From the NCBI GenBank assembly GCA_964655525.1, contig CAZZNE010000013.1:38258-102257 (forward strand): 64,000 nt of DNA. Reading direction: 5' to 3'. This DNA is from DLAJ01 sp964655525 (GTDB lineage Bacteria > Bacillota > Clostridia > Lachnospirales > Lachnospiraceae). The notes under the pieces were generated by a model, which worked only from the letters and a program-made list of their open reading frames with translations, was not told the origin of the DNA and searched no databases. Both the position numbers and the translations under genes were made by a program. Below are positions 23,772-33,040 of this stretch, piece by piece. The stretch's first letter is position 1, and every line of letters starts with the position of its first letter.

Positions 23772-25841
23772 ATGGAACAGAAACACGGCAACTTATCCAT
23801 TAACAGCGACAATATTTTTCCGATCATTAAGAAATGGCTTTACTCCGACCATGATATTTTTTATCGGGAGTTGATCTCAAATGGCTGTGACGCGATCACG
23901 AAGCTGAAAAAGCTGGAGATGATGGGGGAATATACTTATCCCGATGATTTCAAAAACCAAATTCAGGTTGTTTGTAATCCTGAGGAAAAAACGCTGAAAT
24001 TCATTGATACCGGACTTGGCATGACCGCTGACGAGGTGGAGGAATATATTAACCAGATCGCATTTTCCGGCGCAACGGATTTCATTGAAAAATATAAGGA
24101 CAAGACAAATGACGATCAGATCATCGGTCATTTCGGACTCGGTTTTTACTCGGCGTTCATGGTTGCCGATGCGGTGCATATCGATACGCTTTCCTTTAAG
24201 GAGGGTGCAGCTCCGGTACATTGGGAATGCGACGGCGGTACGGAATTTGATATGACTGAGGGCAGCCGCAGCGAGGTCGGTACGGAGATCACGCTCTACT
24301 TAAACGAAGATTGTCTGGAATTCTGTAATGAGTATAAGGCGCGTGAGGTCATTAAGAAATATTGTTCTTTTATGCCGTACGAGATCTATCTGTCCGTGGC
24401 GAATTCGACGGCGACGCAGACGATCAAGGCGGAGGAGAAGCTCGATACCGATACCGTGATCGAGACGATCGCACCGGAGAAAGAGGGCGATCCTGAAAAA
24501 TTAAAGATTGCAAAGCGTCCCGAGCTGTTAAACGATACGACGCCGCTTTGGGCGAAAAATCCGTCCGAATGCACCAAGGAGGAGTACCTTGAGTTTTACC
24601 GCAAGGTATTTCAGGATTACAAGGAGCCGCTGTTCTGGATTCACTTAAATATGGATTATCCGTTTAACTTAAAGGGAATTCTCTATTTTCCGAAGATCAA
24701 CATGGAGTACGAGTCCATCGAGGGAACGATCAAGCTGTATAACAGTCAGGTGTTCATTGCGGATAATATTAAGGAAGTCATTCCTGAATTTTTGATGCTC
24801 TTAAAGGGTGTGATCGACTGCCCCGACCTGCCGCTTAACGTGTCGCGGAGCGCGCTGCAGAACGACGGCTTTGTGAAGAAGATTTCTGATTACATCACGA
24901 AAAAGGTTGCCGACAAGCTGGCGGGACTATGCAAGACGGAAAAAGAGGAGTATCAGAAATATTGGGACGACATCAGCCCGTTTATTAAATTCGGCTGCTT
25001 AAAGGACGATAAGTTCTGCGAAAAAATGACGGATTATATCCTGTTTAAGAATATTGACGGCGAGTACCGTACGCTGCCGGAGTGTCTGGAAGTGAAGCCT
25101 GTCGATACGACCGACGAGGATCAGGATACCGGCGCGGCAACGGATGTGGAGACAGGCGAGGCGGTTGAAACAGAGGTTGTAACCGATGAAGCGGACGGGG
25201 AAGATGCCGACGCAGATGAGAAAAAAGAAAAGATCATTTACTATGTCACGGATGAAGTGCAGCAGAGCCAGTATATCAATATGTTCCGCAAGGCGAAGAT
25301 GGATGCCGTGATCTTAAAGGATAATATTGACCAGCCGTTCATCACGCAGCTCGAGTCCAAAAACGAGGGGATCCGTTTCATGCGAATCGACGCGGACATC
25401 ACGGATGACATGAAGGCAAAGACCTCCAAGAAGGCTGCGGAGGAGCTTGCGGCACAGTCCGAGGAGTTAAATAAGCTCTTTAAGAAAGCGATCAAGAAAG
25501 ACAATGTGACAGTCAAACTTGAACGGTTGAAAAACAAGGATATTTCCTCCATGGTAACGCTCTCCGAGGAGACGCGCCGCATGCAGGATATGATGAAAAT
25601 GTATGCGATGCCGGGAATGGGAATGCCGGGCATGGGCAAGGAAGGCTTAACGCTGACCTTAAACGCAAACAACAAGCTTGTCCAGTATATTTTAGAGCAC
25701 AAGGACGGCGACAACGTGGGAACGATCTGCGAGCAGCTCTATGATCTGGCGCTCATTCAGCAGGCGCCGCTTGAGCCGGAGGCGATGACAAAGTTTGTGG
25801 CAAGAAGCAATAAGATCATGATGCTGTTGGCGAAAGATTGA
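23772..25841 (+). CDS. htpG: Molecular chaperone HtpG (Hsp90)
   Basis: 689 residues. The GHKL ATPase domain shows ELISNGCDAITKL, DTGLGMT and IGHFGLGFYSAF. The middle domain carries LPLNVSRSALQND, whose Arg contacts ATP, and a C-terminal dimerisation domain follows. The protein is longer than the usual 610-640 residues. An acidic segment rich in Asp, Glu, Thr and Val (about residues 445-486) sits in the middle region, and a short Met/Gly-rich stretch lies near residue 615 (MPGMGMPGMG). Control by HrcA is suggested by the upstream CIRCE. Expected to be cytoplasmic. Confidence 0.93.
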   Translation: MEQKHGNLSINSDNIFPIIKKWLYSDHDIFYRELISNGCDAITKLKKLEMMGEYTYPDDFKNQIQVVCNPEEKTLKFIDTGLGMTADEVEEYINQIAFSGATDFIEKYKDKTNDDQIIGHFGLGFYSAFMVADAVHIDTLSFKEGAAPVHWECDGGTEFDMTEGSRSEVGTEITLYLNEDCLEFCNEYKAREVIKKYCSFMPYEIYLSVANSTATQTIKAEEKLDTDTVIETIAPEKEGDPEKLKIAKRPELLNDTTPLWAKNPSECTKEEYLEFYRKVFQDYKEPLFWIHLNMDYPFNLKGILYFPKINMEYESIEGTIKLYNSQVFIADNIKEVIPEFLMLLKGVIDCPDLPLNVSRSALQNDGFVKKISDYITKKVADKLAGLCKTEKEEYQKYWDDISPFIKFGCLKDDKFCEKMTDYILFKNIDGEYRTLPECLEVKPVDTTDEDQDTGAATDVETGEAVETEVVTDEADGEDADADEKKEKIIYYVTDEVQQSQYINMFRKAKMDAVILKDNIDQPFITQLESKNEGIRFMRIDADITDDMKAKTSKKAAEELAAQSEELNKLFKKAIKKDNVTVKLERLKNKDISSMVTLSEETRRMQDMMKMYAMPGMGMPGMGKEGLTLTLNANNKLVQYILEHKDGDNVGTICEQLYDLALIQQAPLEPEAMTKFVARSNKIMMLLAKD

Positions 25842-25870
25842 AAACGCTTGGACAGGTGACGGAGTATCGT

Positions 25871-26827
25871 ATGGCGAGAATCATCACGGTAACATTAAAT
25901 CCTGCCGTCGATAAGACGGTTCGGGTGGAGGAACTGCATATCGGCGGATTGAATCGTGTCCGCGAGGCACGCGAGGACGCGGGGGGCAAAGGCATCAATG
26001 TCTCCCGCGCTGTTTATGCGCTTGGCGGTGAAACGCTCGCGATGGGATTTTTGGGTGGCAGACAGGGATTGTTCATCAGAGAGGTACTGGATAAGAGCGG
26101 CATAGAGAGCAGTTTTACGCTGATTGGCGGCGAGACGAGAACGAACGTAAAGGTCGTCGGCGGCAATGGAAGCGTGACGGAGATCAATGAAGCGGGACCG
26201 ACGGTGACGGATGCGGAGATTGATGCCTTATATAAAGGCATGGAGGCGGCGATACGGGAGGAGGATCTTGTCGTACTTTCCGGCAGCGCGCCGGAGGGCG
26301 TGCCAAAGACTATCTATGCAGATTTGATCGGGCTTGTTCATAGACACGGAGCAAGGGCGCTGCTCGATGCGGACGGCGCGCTGTTTCGTGAGGGACTCAC
26401 CGCAAAGCCGGACATCATCAAGCCGAATTTTGACGAGCTTTCAACCTATTGTAAGGAACAGCATATGGAGATGACGGGTGAGAATGAGAAAGAGCGGGCA
26501 TTGTCGGCGGCACGTGTGCTCGCAGAGCGCGGCATTGCAGAGATTCTTGTTTCCATGGGTTCGCAGGGAGCTGCCCTGCTGACAAAAAAGGAAGCATGGT
26601 ATGCGCCTGCCGTCCCTGTGACAGTATGCTCCACGGTTGGCGCGGGCGATACGATGGCGGCGGCATACGCGCTATCCTCCATGCGCGGCTGCATGCTGGG
26701 GGAGCGGCTGTCGTTTGCTACGGCCGCCGCCGCAGGCGCCGTGACGACGCAGGGGACAAGACCGCCGTCTTTAGAACTTGTCACACAGCTGAAAGACCGT
26801 GTATGTGTGGTACCGGTTACTGCATGA
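25871..26827 (+). CDS. PfkB-family sugar kinase, 1-phosphofructokinase type
   Basis: 318 residues. Motifs are LNPAVDKTVRVEELHIGG, the PfkB glycine motif DAGGKGINVSR, VVLSGSAPEGVP and the C-terminal VGAGDTMAAAYAL with the catalytic Asp. This matches the 1-phosphofructokinase / tagatose-6-phosphate kinase group. No fru phosphotransferase genes are adjacent, so the sugar phosphate is uncertain. The start at 25871 has GGAG seven bases upstream; the frame also extends back to 25838. It lies about 30 bases after htpG, an unusual pairing. Confidence 0.85.
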   Translation: MARIITVTLNPAVDKTVRVEELHIGGLNRVREAREDAGGKGINVSRAVYALGGETLAMGFLGGRQGLFIREVLDKSGIESSFTLIGGETRTNVKVVGGNGSVTEINEAGPTVTDAEIDALYKGMEAAIREEDLVVLSGSAPEGVPKTIYADLIGLVHRHGARALLDADGALFREGLTAKPDIIKPNFDELSTYCKEQHMEMTGENEKERALSAARVLAERGIAEILVSMGSQGAALLTKKEAWYAPAVPVTVCSTVGAGDTMAAAYALSSMRGCMLGERLSFATAAAAGAVTTQGTRPPSLELVTQLKDRVCVVPVTA

Positions 26828-26872
26828 GTCGGACGTCGAGTAAGAAATGAAGTGTTCTTTCACACTTTGTCT

Positions 26873-27110
26873 TGACGCATGAAATCAATACTTGTATGAT
26901 CAGCACAAAGCATACATTCTTTGACGGCATTCTGCTGTATCTAATGGGAAATCTCCCTTATGATTTTCAAATTAGGATGCATCCTTGGCAGAAAACTCGG
27001 AAAGATCCAGGTAATTCCTCAGCGTATTGTGCAGGGAGAGGACACGGATAAACATAGCTGAACAATAGCGAGAAATGATGACAGGATGTGGTTACACATC
27101 CTGTTTTGTG
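26873..27110 (+). ncRNA. Possible small RNA or short peptide transcript
   Basis: A good promoter (TTGACG-N17-TATGAT) and a perfect 10-base-arm terminator (ACAGGATGTG / CACATCCTGT, then TTTTG) bracket about 200 bases. Inside is a frame from ATG 26960 to TGA 27061 for 33 residues starting MIFKLGCILGRKLGKIQ, basic and plausible as a peptide but with no clear ribosome site. Small RNA and small peptide are both possible. Confidence 0.4.
27081..27110 (+). terminator. Rho-independent terminator
   Basis: The arms ACAGGATGTG and CACATCCTGT are perfect, with loop GTTA, then TTTTGTGTTT. It ends the short transcript upstream of the DUF5717-like operon. Confidence 0.85.
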
Positions 27111-27234
27111 TTTGTTCGGGTCTGTCCCGTTCATCATCCGTTTGGTCATTCTGCCAAAATAATACGTTGCGAAGTAAGTCGTTTTATCCTATAATAAAAG
27201 TGGATTTTTATGACGTATAAGGACGGTTTTTGTT

Positions 27235-30200
27235 GTGGAATCGGTAACGCAGCGCTTGATTGACGGAAAAATTGAATATGACGCCGGATCCCTTGTACTT
27301 TCCGACTATAAGATCGAGCTTTCCATTCGTAAGGGGGAGACCGTGAAGGGAAGCTTTCAGCTGAAATCAAGGGGCGGAAATCAGGTCGCGGGAACTGTGC
27401 GTTCCTCTTCTTTGCGCATGCAGTGTCTGAAAGCGGAGTTTGAGGGGACACAGGCGGAGATCATCTATCGTTTTTCGGGCATCGGCATGGAGGAGGGCGA
27501 CATCCAGAAGGGAGAATTCTCCATTGTTTCCAGTGCGGGCGAGTATACGATTCCATTCGTGGTGACAGTCTCTCACAGCGTACTCGACTCGCTGCTCGGA
27601 CCGGTTAGGAACCTTTTTCATTTTGCCAATCTGGCCAAAACAAATTGGGATGAAGCGGTCGCGCTGTTTTATCGTGACGATTTTTTGTCGTTGTTTCACG
27701 GAACGGACAGCCGTTACTTAAATACTTATCTCGGTCTTTCGGGCATGAAGGGCAATCAGCAGAATGTGGACGAGTTTCTGATCGAGATCAATAAAAAACA
27801 ACCGATCGAATACATTCCGATGGAGACGCATATCCGTATAGAGGAGCCGGAGACCACCGCGCAGGGGCGCATTACGATCACGCGCAACGGCTGGGGCTAT
27901 ACGGCGCTCGCCATTGAGACGGACGGCGATTTTCTCTCCGTTGAGAAAAAAGTACTGACGGACGATGATTTTTTGGGAAATATCTGCAATACCGGTTTTG
28001 TGGTGGACAGCGCGGGGCTGCATGCGGGCAATAATTTCGGCTATGTGCGGCTGTTTAACGCATCAGTGGATATCTGTATTGAGATTCAGGTCACGGCAGC
28101 CAAGCGGTACGGCCTTGCTTTTTCGAGAAAAAAAGAAATGCGCCGCCTGACGGTCTCTCTGATGGACTATTATGCCGCGTTCCGCACGAAAAAGATCTCA
28201 TCTGCCGTGTGGATCCGCGAATCCAAAAAGATCGTGGAGCGCATGAATGAATTGGAGGAACGGAACATTCCTGCGCGTCTGTTCAAGGCGCAGCTTCTGA
28301 TCACGGAGGAGCGCACCAATGAAGCGAAATGGATCTTGGAGCGCGTGGAGCAGGATCTCACCTATGGGAAGCGCGCGCCCGAGCATTGGTGCTATTACTT
28401 ATATCTGACTTCTTTAATACGGCGCAGCGAAGTCTATGTCGATGAGGTGACAAGCGAGGTGGAGCAGATCTATGCGCAGCATCCCGAGAATTGGCGAATC
28501 GCGTGGCTGCTTCTCTATCTGCGGGAGGAGTTCTCCAAAAGCCCCTATAAGAAGTGGATTTTTTTGGAAAACCAATTTCATGAAAGCTGCAAAAGTCCCG
28601 TTCTTTACATGGAGGCGCTTGCGCTTCTGAACGCAAACCCGACGATGTTAAGCAAGCTTTCTGAGTTTGAACTTCAGGTATTAAATTATGCGGCAAAAAA
28701 AGATGTGCTGGGGAAAGACGTCATTTTGCAGCTCCAAAATCTTGCGCCTAAGATCAAACAGTATTCCGATAGAATGTTTTTTATCCTACAGAAAAGCTAT
28801 GAGACCACAAAGAATGACGAGACGCTGCAGATTCTGCTCAGCTTTCTGATCAAGGGCGGGAAATTCGGAGAACGCTATTTTCCGTGGTATGCGCTCGGTG
28901 TCGAGCGGGAGCTGCGGGTAACGAGGCTGTATGAATCCTACATGCTTTCTCTGCCTGCGGATTTTGAGGGCGAGCTCCCCAAAATGGTCATGATGTATTT
29001 TGCGTACCACAGTGAGCTTGATTATCAGGGAAAGAGCATGCTCTATGCCAATGTTTACCGCAATCGGGAGAAGTATCCCGAGATTGCGCTCACGTATCGT
29101 CAGTTTGTGGAACGGTTTTTATTGGAACAGATCACAATGGGCCATATCAACAGACAGCTCGCGTATCTTTACAGCGAGCTTGTCACACCCACCATGCTGA
29201 ACGAGGAGAATGCGCCGCAGTTTGTCACATTGCTCTTTTCCCATCTCATTACTGTCAGGGATGATAAGTGCAGACAAATCGTGCTAATCTATGACCGCGT
29301 AAAGGGAGAGCATTTCTATCCTGTCACGGATAGGAAGGCGGTTGTTCCGATTTATGACTCGTCGTATCAGATTTTTCTTCAGGACGAAAACGGGAACCGC
29401 AGGGTATCAGGCGAATTGTACCGCATTGAGAAACTCATGATCCCCGGACGTTTTATCAAGGAGATCGGCGGAACAATCAGGAGTCATCTGGGAATGGATC
29501 TCTATTTGTGCGAGGGCGGACGAAACGGCGTCGTAGTCACCGCCAAAAATGTGGATTGCTACAAACGGCTGTGGGAATCCGGGCAGGTAAAAGACGAGTT
29601 TAAGAAGGAGATCCGTCTGCGGCTGGCGCAATATCTCTATGACAATGACCGGATAGAGGAATGTGATGCCGTGATACTGGCTGTTGATCCGGAGGATATG
29701 GGAACAAAGGAGCGCAGCGAATTCCTACGCCTAATGATCCTGCGCACGATGTATGACAGGGCGTATCAATGGCTCTGTACCTTTGGAATGGACCAAGTGG
29801 ATGTGGCGGCAGCGGTTCGGCTGCTGAGCAGGTTGATCGTCAGGACGGAGTTTAAGCCGGACGAAAAAATGATTTCCCTTGCGTTCCGAACATTTGAAGG
29901 CGGGAAATATGATGAAAATATTCTCCGCTACCTTGCGGCGTATTATGAGGGGACAACCAAGCATCTGCGCGACATCTGGAAGGCGGCAAAGGATTTTGAA
30001 CTGGATGTGAACAACCTGTGTGAACGGATTTTATTGCAGATCCTGTTCAGCGGATATTATATCGGGGAAAAGAACGAATTGTTCTATTCCTATGTAAAAA
30101 ACGGCGCGGGAAAGCAGGTAGAGCTTGCGTATCTGACGGTCTGTGCCTATGATTTTTTTGTCCGCGGCAATGTTGTGGATGAAAAATTATTTTCCTATTT

Positions 30201-30801
30201 TACAAGATTATTCTATCGCGGCGAGGAGCTTCATGACGTATGCCGCCTTGCCTACCTCAAGTTTTATGCCGATTCTGTTTCTACTGCGGGGGAGGAAGTA
30301 TTACAGCTTGCCGGACGGTTTTTGGAATATTTTATGGCGAAGGGCATCTGTTTCCCGTTCTTTGCAGAATATGCGCAGATCATACGCTGTGTGGAGCGCT
30401 GTGCGGATGAGACGATGATCGAGTACCGCACGGTACCGGGCAGGCGGGTGCTGCTGCATTATGTGATGCAGGCGGAGGACGGGGACGGCACATATGTGAC
30501 GGAGCCGATGACGGAGATGTATGAGGGCATCCATATTAAATCGCTGGTGCTCTTTTTCGGGGAGACGCTGCAATATTACATCACGGAGGACACCGCCGAG
30601 GGCGAGCAGCTCACGGAGAGCGCGACCATCAGTAAGAGCGATATGAGTGCGGGCAGCGGCGGGACTCGTTATGCGGATATTAATGATTTAGTCATTGCAG
30701 GCACTTTGCAGGATTATTCCGGCTTTCATAAGATGTATGCCGCATATGAGGAAAAAAACTTTCTGACTGCGAAATTATTTTCAACGCAGACACAGGATTA
30801 A
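27235..30801 (+). CDS. Giant Ig-like plus alpha-solenoid protein (DUF5717-like)
   Basis: 1188 residues from a GTG start; AAGGAC upstream is weak. The first 290 or so residues read as two beta-sandwich domains (VLSDYKIELSIRKGETVKGSF; RITITRNGWGYTALAIETDG). A long helical repeat region from about 300 to 900 looks like a TPR-type solenoid, and a mixed C-terminal part follows (RRVLLHYVMQAEDGDGTYVTEP). There is no signal peptide or membrane helix. I recall this architecture as DUF5717, found in Lachnospiraceae; the label needs a search. First gene of a five-gene operon. Function unknown, scaffold-like in appearance. Confidence 0.75.
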   Translation: MESVTQRLIDGKIEYDAGSLVLSDYKIELSIRKGETVKGSFQLKSRGGNQVAGTVRSSSLRMQCLKAEFEGTQAEIIYRFSGIGMEEGDIQKGEFSIVSSAGEYTIPFVVTVSHSVLDSLLGPVRNLFHFANLAKTNWDEAVALFYRDDFLSLFHGTDSRYLNTYLGLSGMKGNQQNVDEFLIEINKKQPIEYIPMETHIRIEEPETTAQGRITITRNGWGYTALAIETDGDFLSVEKKVLTDDDFLGNICNTGFVVDSAGLHAGNNFGYVRLFNASVDICIEIQVTAAKRYGLAFSRKKEMRRLTVSLMDYYAAFRTKKISSAVWIRESKKIVERMNELEERNIPARLFKAQLLITEERTNEAKWILERVEQDLTYGKRAPEHWCYYLYLTSLIRRSEVYVDEVTSEVEQIYAQHPENWRIAWLLLYLREEFSKSPYKKWIFLENQFHESCKSPVLYMEALALLNANPTMLSKLSEFELQVLNYAAKKDVLGKDVILQLQNLAPKIKQYSDRMFFILQKSYETTKNDETLQILLSFLIKGGKFGERYFPWYALGVERELRVTRLYESYMLSLPADFEGELPKMVMMYFAYHSELDYQGKSMLYANVYRNREKYPEIALTYRQFVERFLLEQITMGHINRQLAYLYSELVTPTMLNEENAPQFVTLLFSHLITVRDDKCRQIVLIYDRVKGEHFYPVTDRKAVVPIYDSSYQIFLQDENGNRRVSGELYRIEKLMIPGRFIKEIGGTIRSHLGMDLYLCEGGRNGVVVTAKNVDCYKRLWESGQVKDEFKKEIRLRLAQYLYDNDRIEECDAVILAVDPEDMGTKERSEFLRLMILRTMYDRAYQWLCTFGMDQVDVAAAVRLLSRLIVRTEFKPDEKMISLAFRTFEGGKYDENILRYLAAYYEGTTKHLRDIWKAAKDFELDVNNLCERILLQILFSGYYIGEKNELFYSYVKNGAGKQVELAYLTVCAYDFFVRGNVVDEKLFSYFTRLFYRGEELHDVCRLAYLKFYADSVSTAGEEVLQLAGRFLEYFMAKGICFPFFAEYAQIIRCVERCADETMIEYRTVPGRRVLLHYVMQAEDGDGTYVTEPMTEMYEGIHIKSLVLFFGETLQYYITEDTAEGEQLTESATISKSDMSAGSGGTRYADINDLVIAGTLQDYSGFHKMYAAYEEKNFLTAKLFSTQTQD

Positions 30802-30810
30802 GGAGAGGAC

Positions 30811-32106
30811 ATGCTGTTTCGGGAAAAAAAGAACCGACTGTTCATCGGACTGGAATTGAATCATGTGAGTGCGCAGATCAGCTTTTGCAGCAGCGAGAAA
30901 CCGGAGCCGGAGACGGTGAGCCTTGTCGCGGGAAAAGAGCAGTTTGCGATCCCGATGGCGCTGTGCAAGCGCCATGATGTCAATCAGTGGTTTTTTGGCA
31001 GGGACGCGTGGAGGCACAGTGAGGAGGGCGACGGAATCCTGGTGGAGCGCCTTCTGGAACGCGCGTACGCGGGGGAGCAGGTCACGCTGGAGGATGAGCA
31101 GTTTGACGCGGTATCCCTGCTTGCTCTTTTTATTAAGCACAGTCTGTCTGTGATGCTGCTCGGTTCGGGAGCGGAGCGCCCGGATTATCTGATGATCACG
31201 GTCGAGCAGACGGACAGCCGTATGCTGGAGGTGCTTTCCGGCGTGGGCGGCTATCTGCAGATGGATAGGGAACATTTATTTTTTCAGAGTCATGCCGAGA
31301 GCTTTTATCAGTATTGTATGCATCAGCCGGAGGAACTCCGCACGCATGAGGTCATGATCTTTGAGTATGCGTCGGAATTTTTGAAAATGTATCGTTTGGA
31401 ATTTAACCGAAAGACGAGTCCGATCGTTGCGTATACTAAGGAAAAGAGCTTTCCGAAGATGCGTCTTAAGCCGTTTGAGGGGGACGAAGCTGCCATGGCG
31501 CTTCAGGCAAGAGAGCGCGACGAGGCGTTTGCGGCAATCATTGAAGAGGAGACGAAGGAACGGATCGTCTCGTGTGTCTATCTCATCGGCGACGGTTATC
31601 AGGGCGACTGGTGCAAGGAATCACTCAGGCTTCTCTGCAGCAAGCGCAGGGTGTTTCAGGGAAATAATCTATACAGTAAGGGCGCGTGCTATGCGGCTTA
31701 TGAGCGCGCTCACCCGAGCGCGGCATCGACGAAATACTTATTTCTCGGCAGGGACAAGCTCAAGGTGAATATCGGCATGAACGCTGTTGTGGACGGAAAG
31801 GAACAGTATTATCCGCTCATTGACGCGGGCGTCAACTGGTTTGATGTCAGTCGGGAATGGGATCTGCTCTTAGAGATCGGTAACGAGTTGTTTTTTGTGC
31901 TGACGCCGTTGAACGGCGGCGTGCGCAGGACGCTTGTCATGAAATTAAACGGGCTGCCCGAACAGGACGGGCATATGACGAGGCTGCGTCTGAAAGCGCG
32001 TTTTCTCTCGGAAGAACGCTTTGCAGTCCGTGTGGAAGATTTGGGCTTCGGCAGCTTTTTTGAGAGCAGCGGATTAAGCTGGGAGCAGGAAGTTAATGTA
32101 TTGTAA
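30811..32106 (+). CDS. Degenerate Hsp70/actin-fold protein (DUF5716-like)
   Basis: 431 residues, nine bases after the giant gene. The layout echoes an Hsp70 ATPase: a first strand pair LFIGLELNHVSAQISF where DnaK has its DLGTT loop, VMIFEYASEFLKMYRLEF at the second phosphate-loop position, VYLIGDGYQGDWCKESLRLLC at the adenosine-motif position, and NNLYSKGACYAAY like the 'A-GAA' helix. The glycines and Thr that bind phosphate are missing, so it may be a pseudo-ATPase. A beta-rich C-terminal domain of about 110 residues follows. I recall the family as DUF5716. Fold assignment is inference. Confidence 0.65.
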   Translation: MLFREKKNRLFIGLELNHVSAQISFCSSEKPEPETVSLVAGKEQFAIPMALCKRHDVNQWFFGRDAWRHSEEGDGILVERLLERAYAGEQVTLEDEQFDAVSLLALFIKHSLSVMLLGSGAERPDYLMITVEQTDSRMLEVLSGVGGYLQMDREHLFFQSHAESFYQYCMHQPEELRTHEVMIFEYASEFLKMYRLEFNRKTSPIVAYTKEKSFPKMRLKPFEGDEAAMALQARERDEAFAAIIEEETKERIVSCVYLIGDGYQGDWCKESLRLLCSKRRVFQGNNLYSKGACYAAYERAHPSAASTKYLFLGRDKLKVNIGMNAVVDGKEQYYPLIDAGVNWFDVSREWDLLLEIGNELFFVLTPLNGGVRRTLVMKLNGLPEQDGHMTRLRLKARFLSEERFAVRVEDLGFGSFFESSGLSWEQEVNVL

Positions 32107-32128
32107 GGCGCGGGAACGGGCGAAGGGT

Positions 32129-32162
32129 TAGGGAAGTGCTGATTTAATCAGCGCTTCCTTAG
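32129..32162. repeat. Palindromic intergenic element, copy 2
   Basis: The sequence GGAAGTGCTGATTTAATCAGCGCTTCC at about 32132 is a near-perfect palindrome related to the half-site at 2179-2252. It lies in the only sizeable gap (about 100 bases) of the operon. Confidence 0.7.
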
Positions 32163-32208
32163 AAGCGGCGGAAGGCCGTAAAGAGACATAGAACACAAGG
32201 AGGCTGCG

Positions 32209-33036
32209 ATGGGCAGGGTGAGGATATGCGTCGGCAAGTATGCCAAAAAACCGTATGTGATGCGGCAGGCGGGCGTCAGGCTGTATGCAGTCGAGGAACT
32301 TTGTTATTATTTAGAGCATCATGCGGTGCTGCTCGACGAGGACATGATGAATGAGGAGTTGTTCGCATGGATTGAGGAGGAGCTTGGTCTGGAGGAACTC
32401 GCAAGAAGCCTCCGCGTATATGCGCGGAATGAGGAGCCGTTGGAGAACTTTGTCGTGCGTATTATGGAAGAATGCCACTATTGCGGGAGAGAGCGGCTGG
32501 ACGACTTAAAGCGGCTGATGCGTGAGAACGCGGGGCTTGGTCCGAGCGAAAAAAAGAAAATACGTATCGATCAGCTTGCCCGAGACGGCAGGTATGAGCG
32601 CGCTTTAGCGCAGTACCGAGGACTGCTTGCAGACGTGGAGGGAAAGGATATTGCCTTAACTGCCGCGATCTACAACGCAATGGGCTGTATTGAGGCGCAG
32701 ATGTTCGGCTTTGCGCTCGCGGAGGAATATTTTGACAAAGCGTACCGGCTGACCTATCACAGGGACAGTCTCCGCAATTATGTGTGCGCGGTCAGAATGC
32801 ACGGAACAAGGCAGGAACAGGAAAAAAAGCTTGCAGTACTGCCGGAATTAAGGCAGCTTGCCGAGCAGGTGGACGCACAGATCGCGGAATATCGGGATCA
32901 GTGGCACATGAGCGAGGCATGCGGGGAGATTGCCGATCTGGAACAGGCATGGGAGGAGCGGAACCCCGATTACTACGCACAGGTGGAAAGCGCAGTCGCG
33001 CAGTTGAAGGAAACCTACAGAAAGCGGTGTGAATAG
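32209..33036 (+). CDS. TPR-containing cytoplasmic protein
   Basis: 275 residues. The N-terminal half is helical (LYAVEELCYYLEHHAVLLDEDMM) and unfamiliar. Residues about 125-190 look like two TPR units (IDQLARDGRYERALAQYRGLL; AIYNAMGCIEAQMFGFALAEEYFDKAYRL). The end is a charged, probably coiled helix. No membrane segment. AAGGAGG precedes the ATG. Third gene of the operon; likely an adaptor between the large solenoid protein and the membrane partners, by inference from TPR content. Confidence 0.7.
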   Translation: MGRVRICVGKYAKKPYVMRQAGVRLYAVEELCYYLEHHAVLLDEDMMNEELFAWIEEELGLEELARSLRVYARNEEPLENFVVRIMEECHYCGRERLDDLKRLMRENAGLGPSEKKKIRIDQLARDGRYERALAQYRGLLADVEGKDIALTAAIYNAMGCIEAQMFGFALAEEYFDKAYRLTYHRDSLRNYVCAVRMHGTRQEQEKKLAVLPELRQLAEQVDAQIAEYRDQWHMSEACGEIADLEQAWEERNPDYYAQVESAVAQLKETYRKRCE

Positions 33037-33040
33037 ACGG

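Larger units (their letters stand above)
26828..27234. other. Intergenic region with a promoter, possible small RNA and terminator
   Basis: About 400 bases without a firm gene. It contains TTGACG-N17-TATGAT (26873-26901), roughly 180 bases of transcript, a strong terminator hairpin at 27081-27104, and a further promoter (TTGCGA-N17-TATAAT, about 27168-27196) for the operon that follows. A 33-codon frame at 26960-27061 lies inside the first transcript. Confidence 0.55.
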
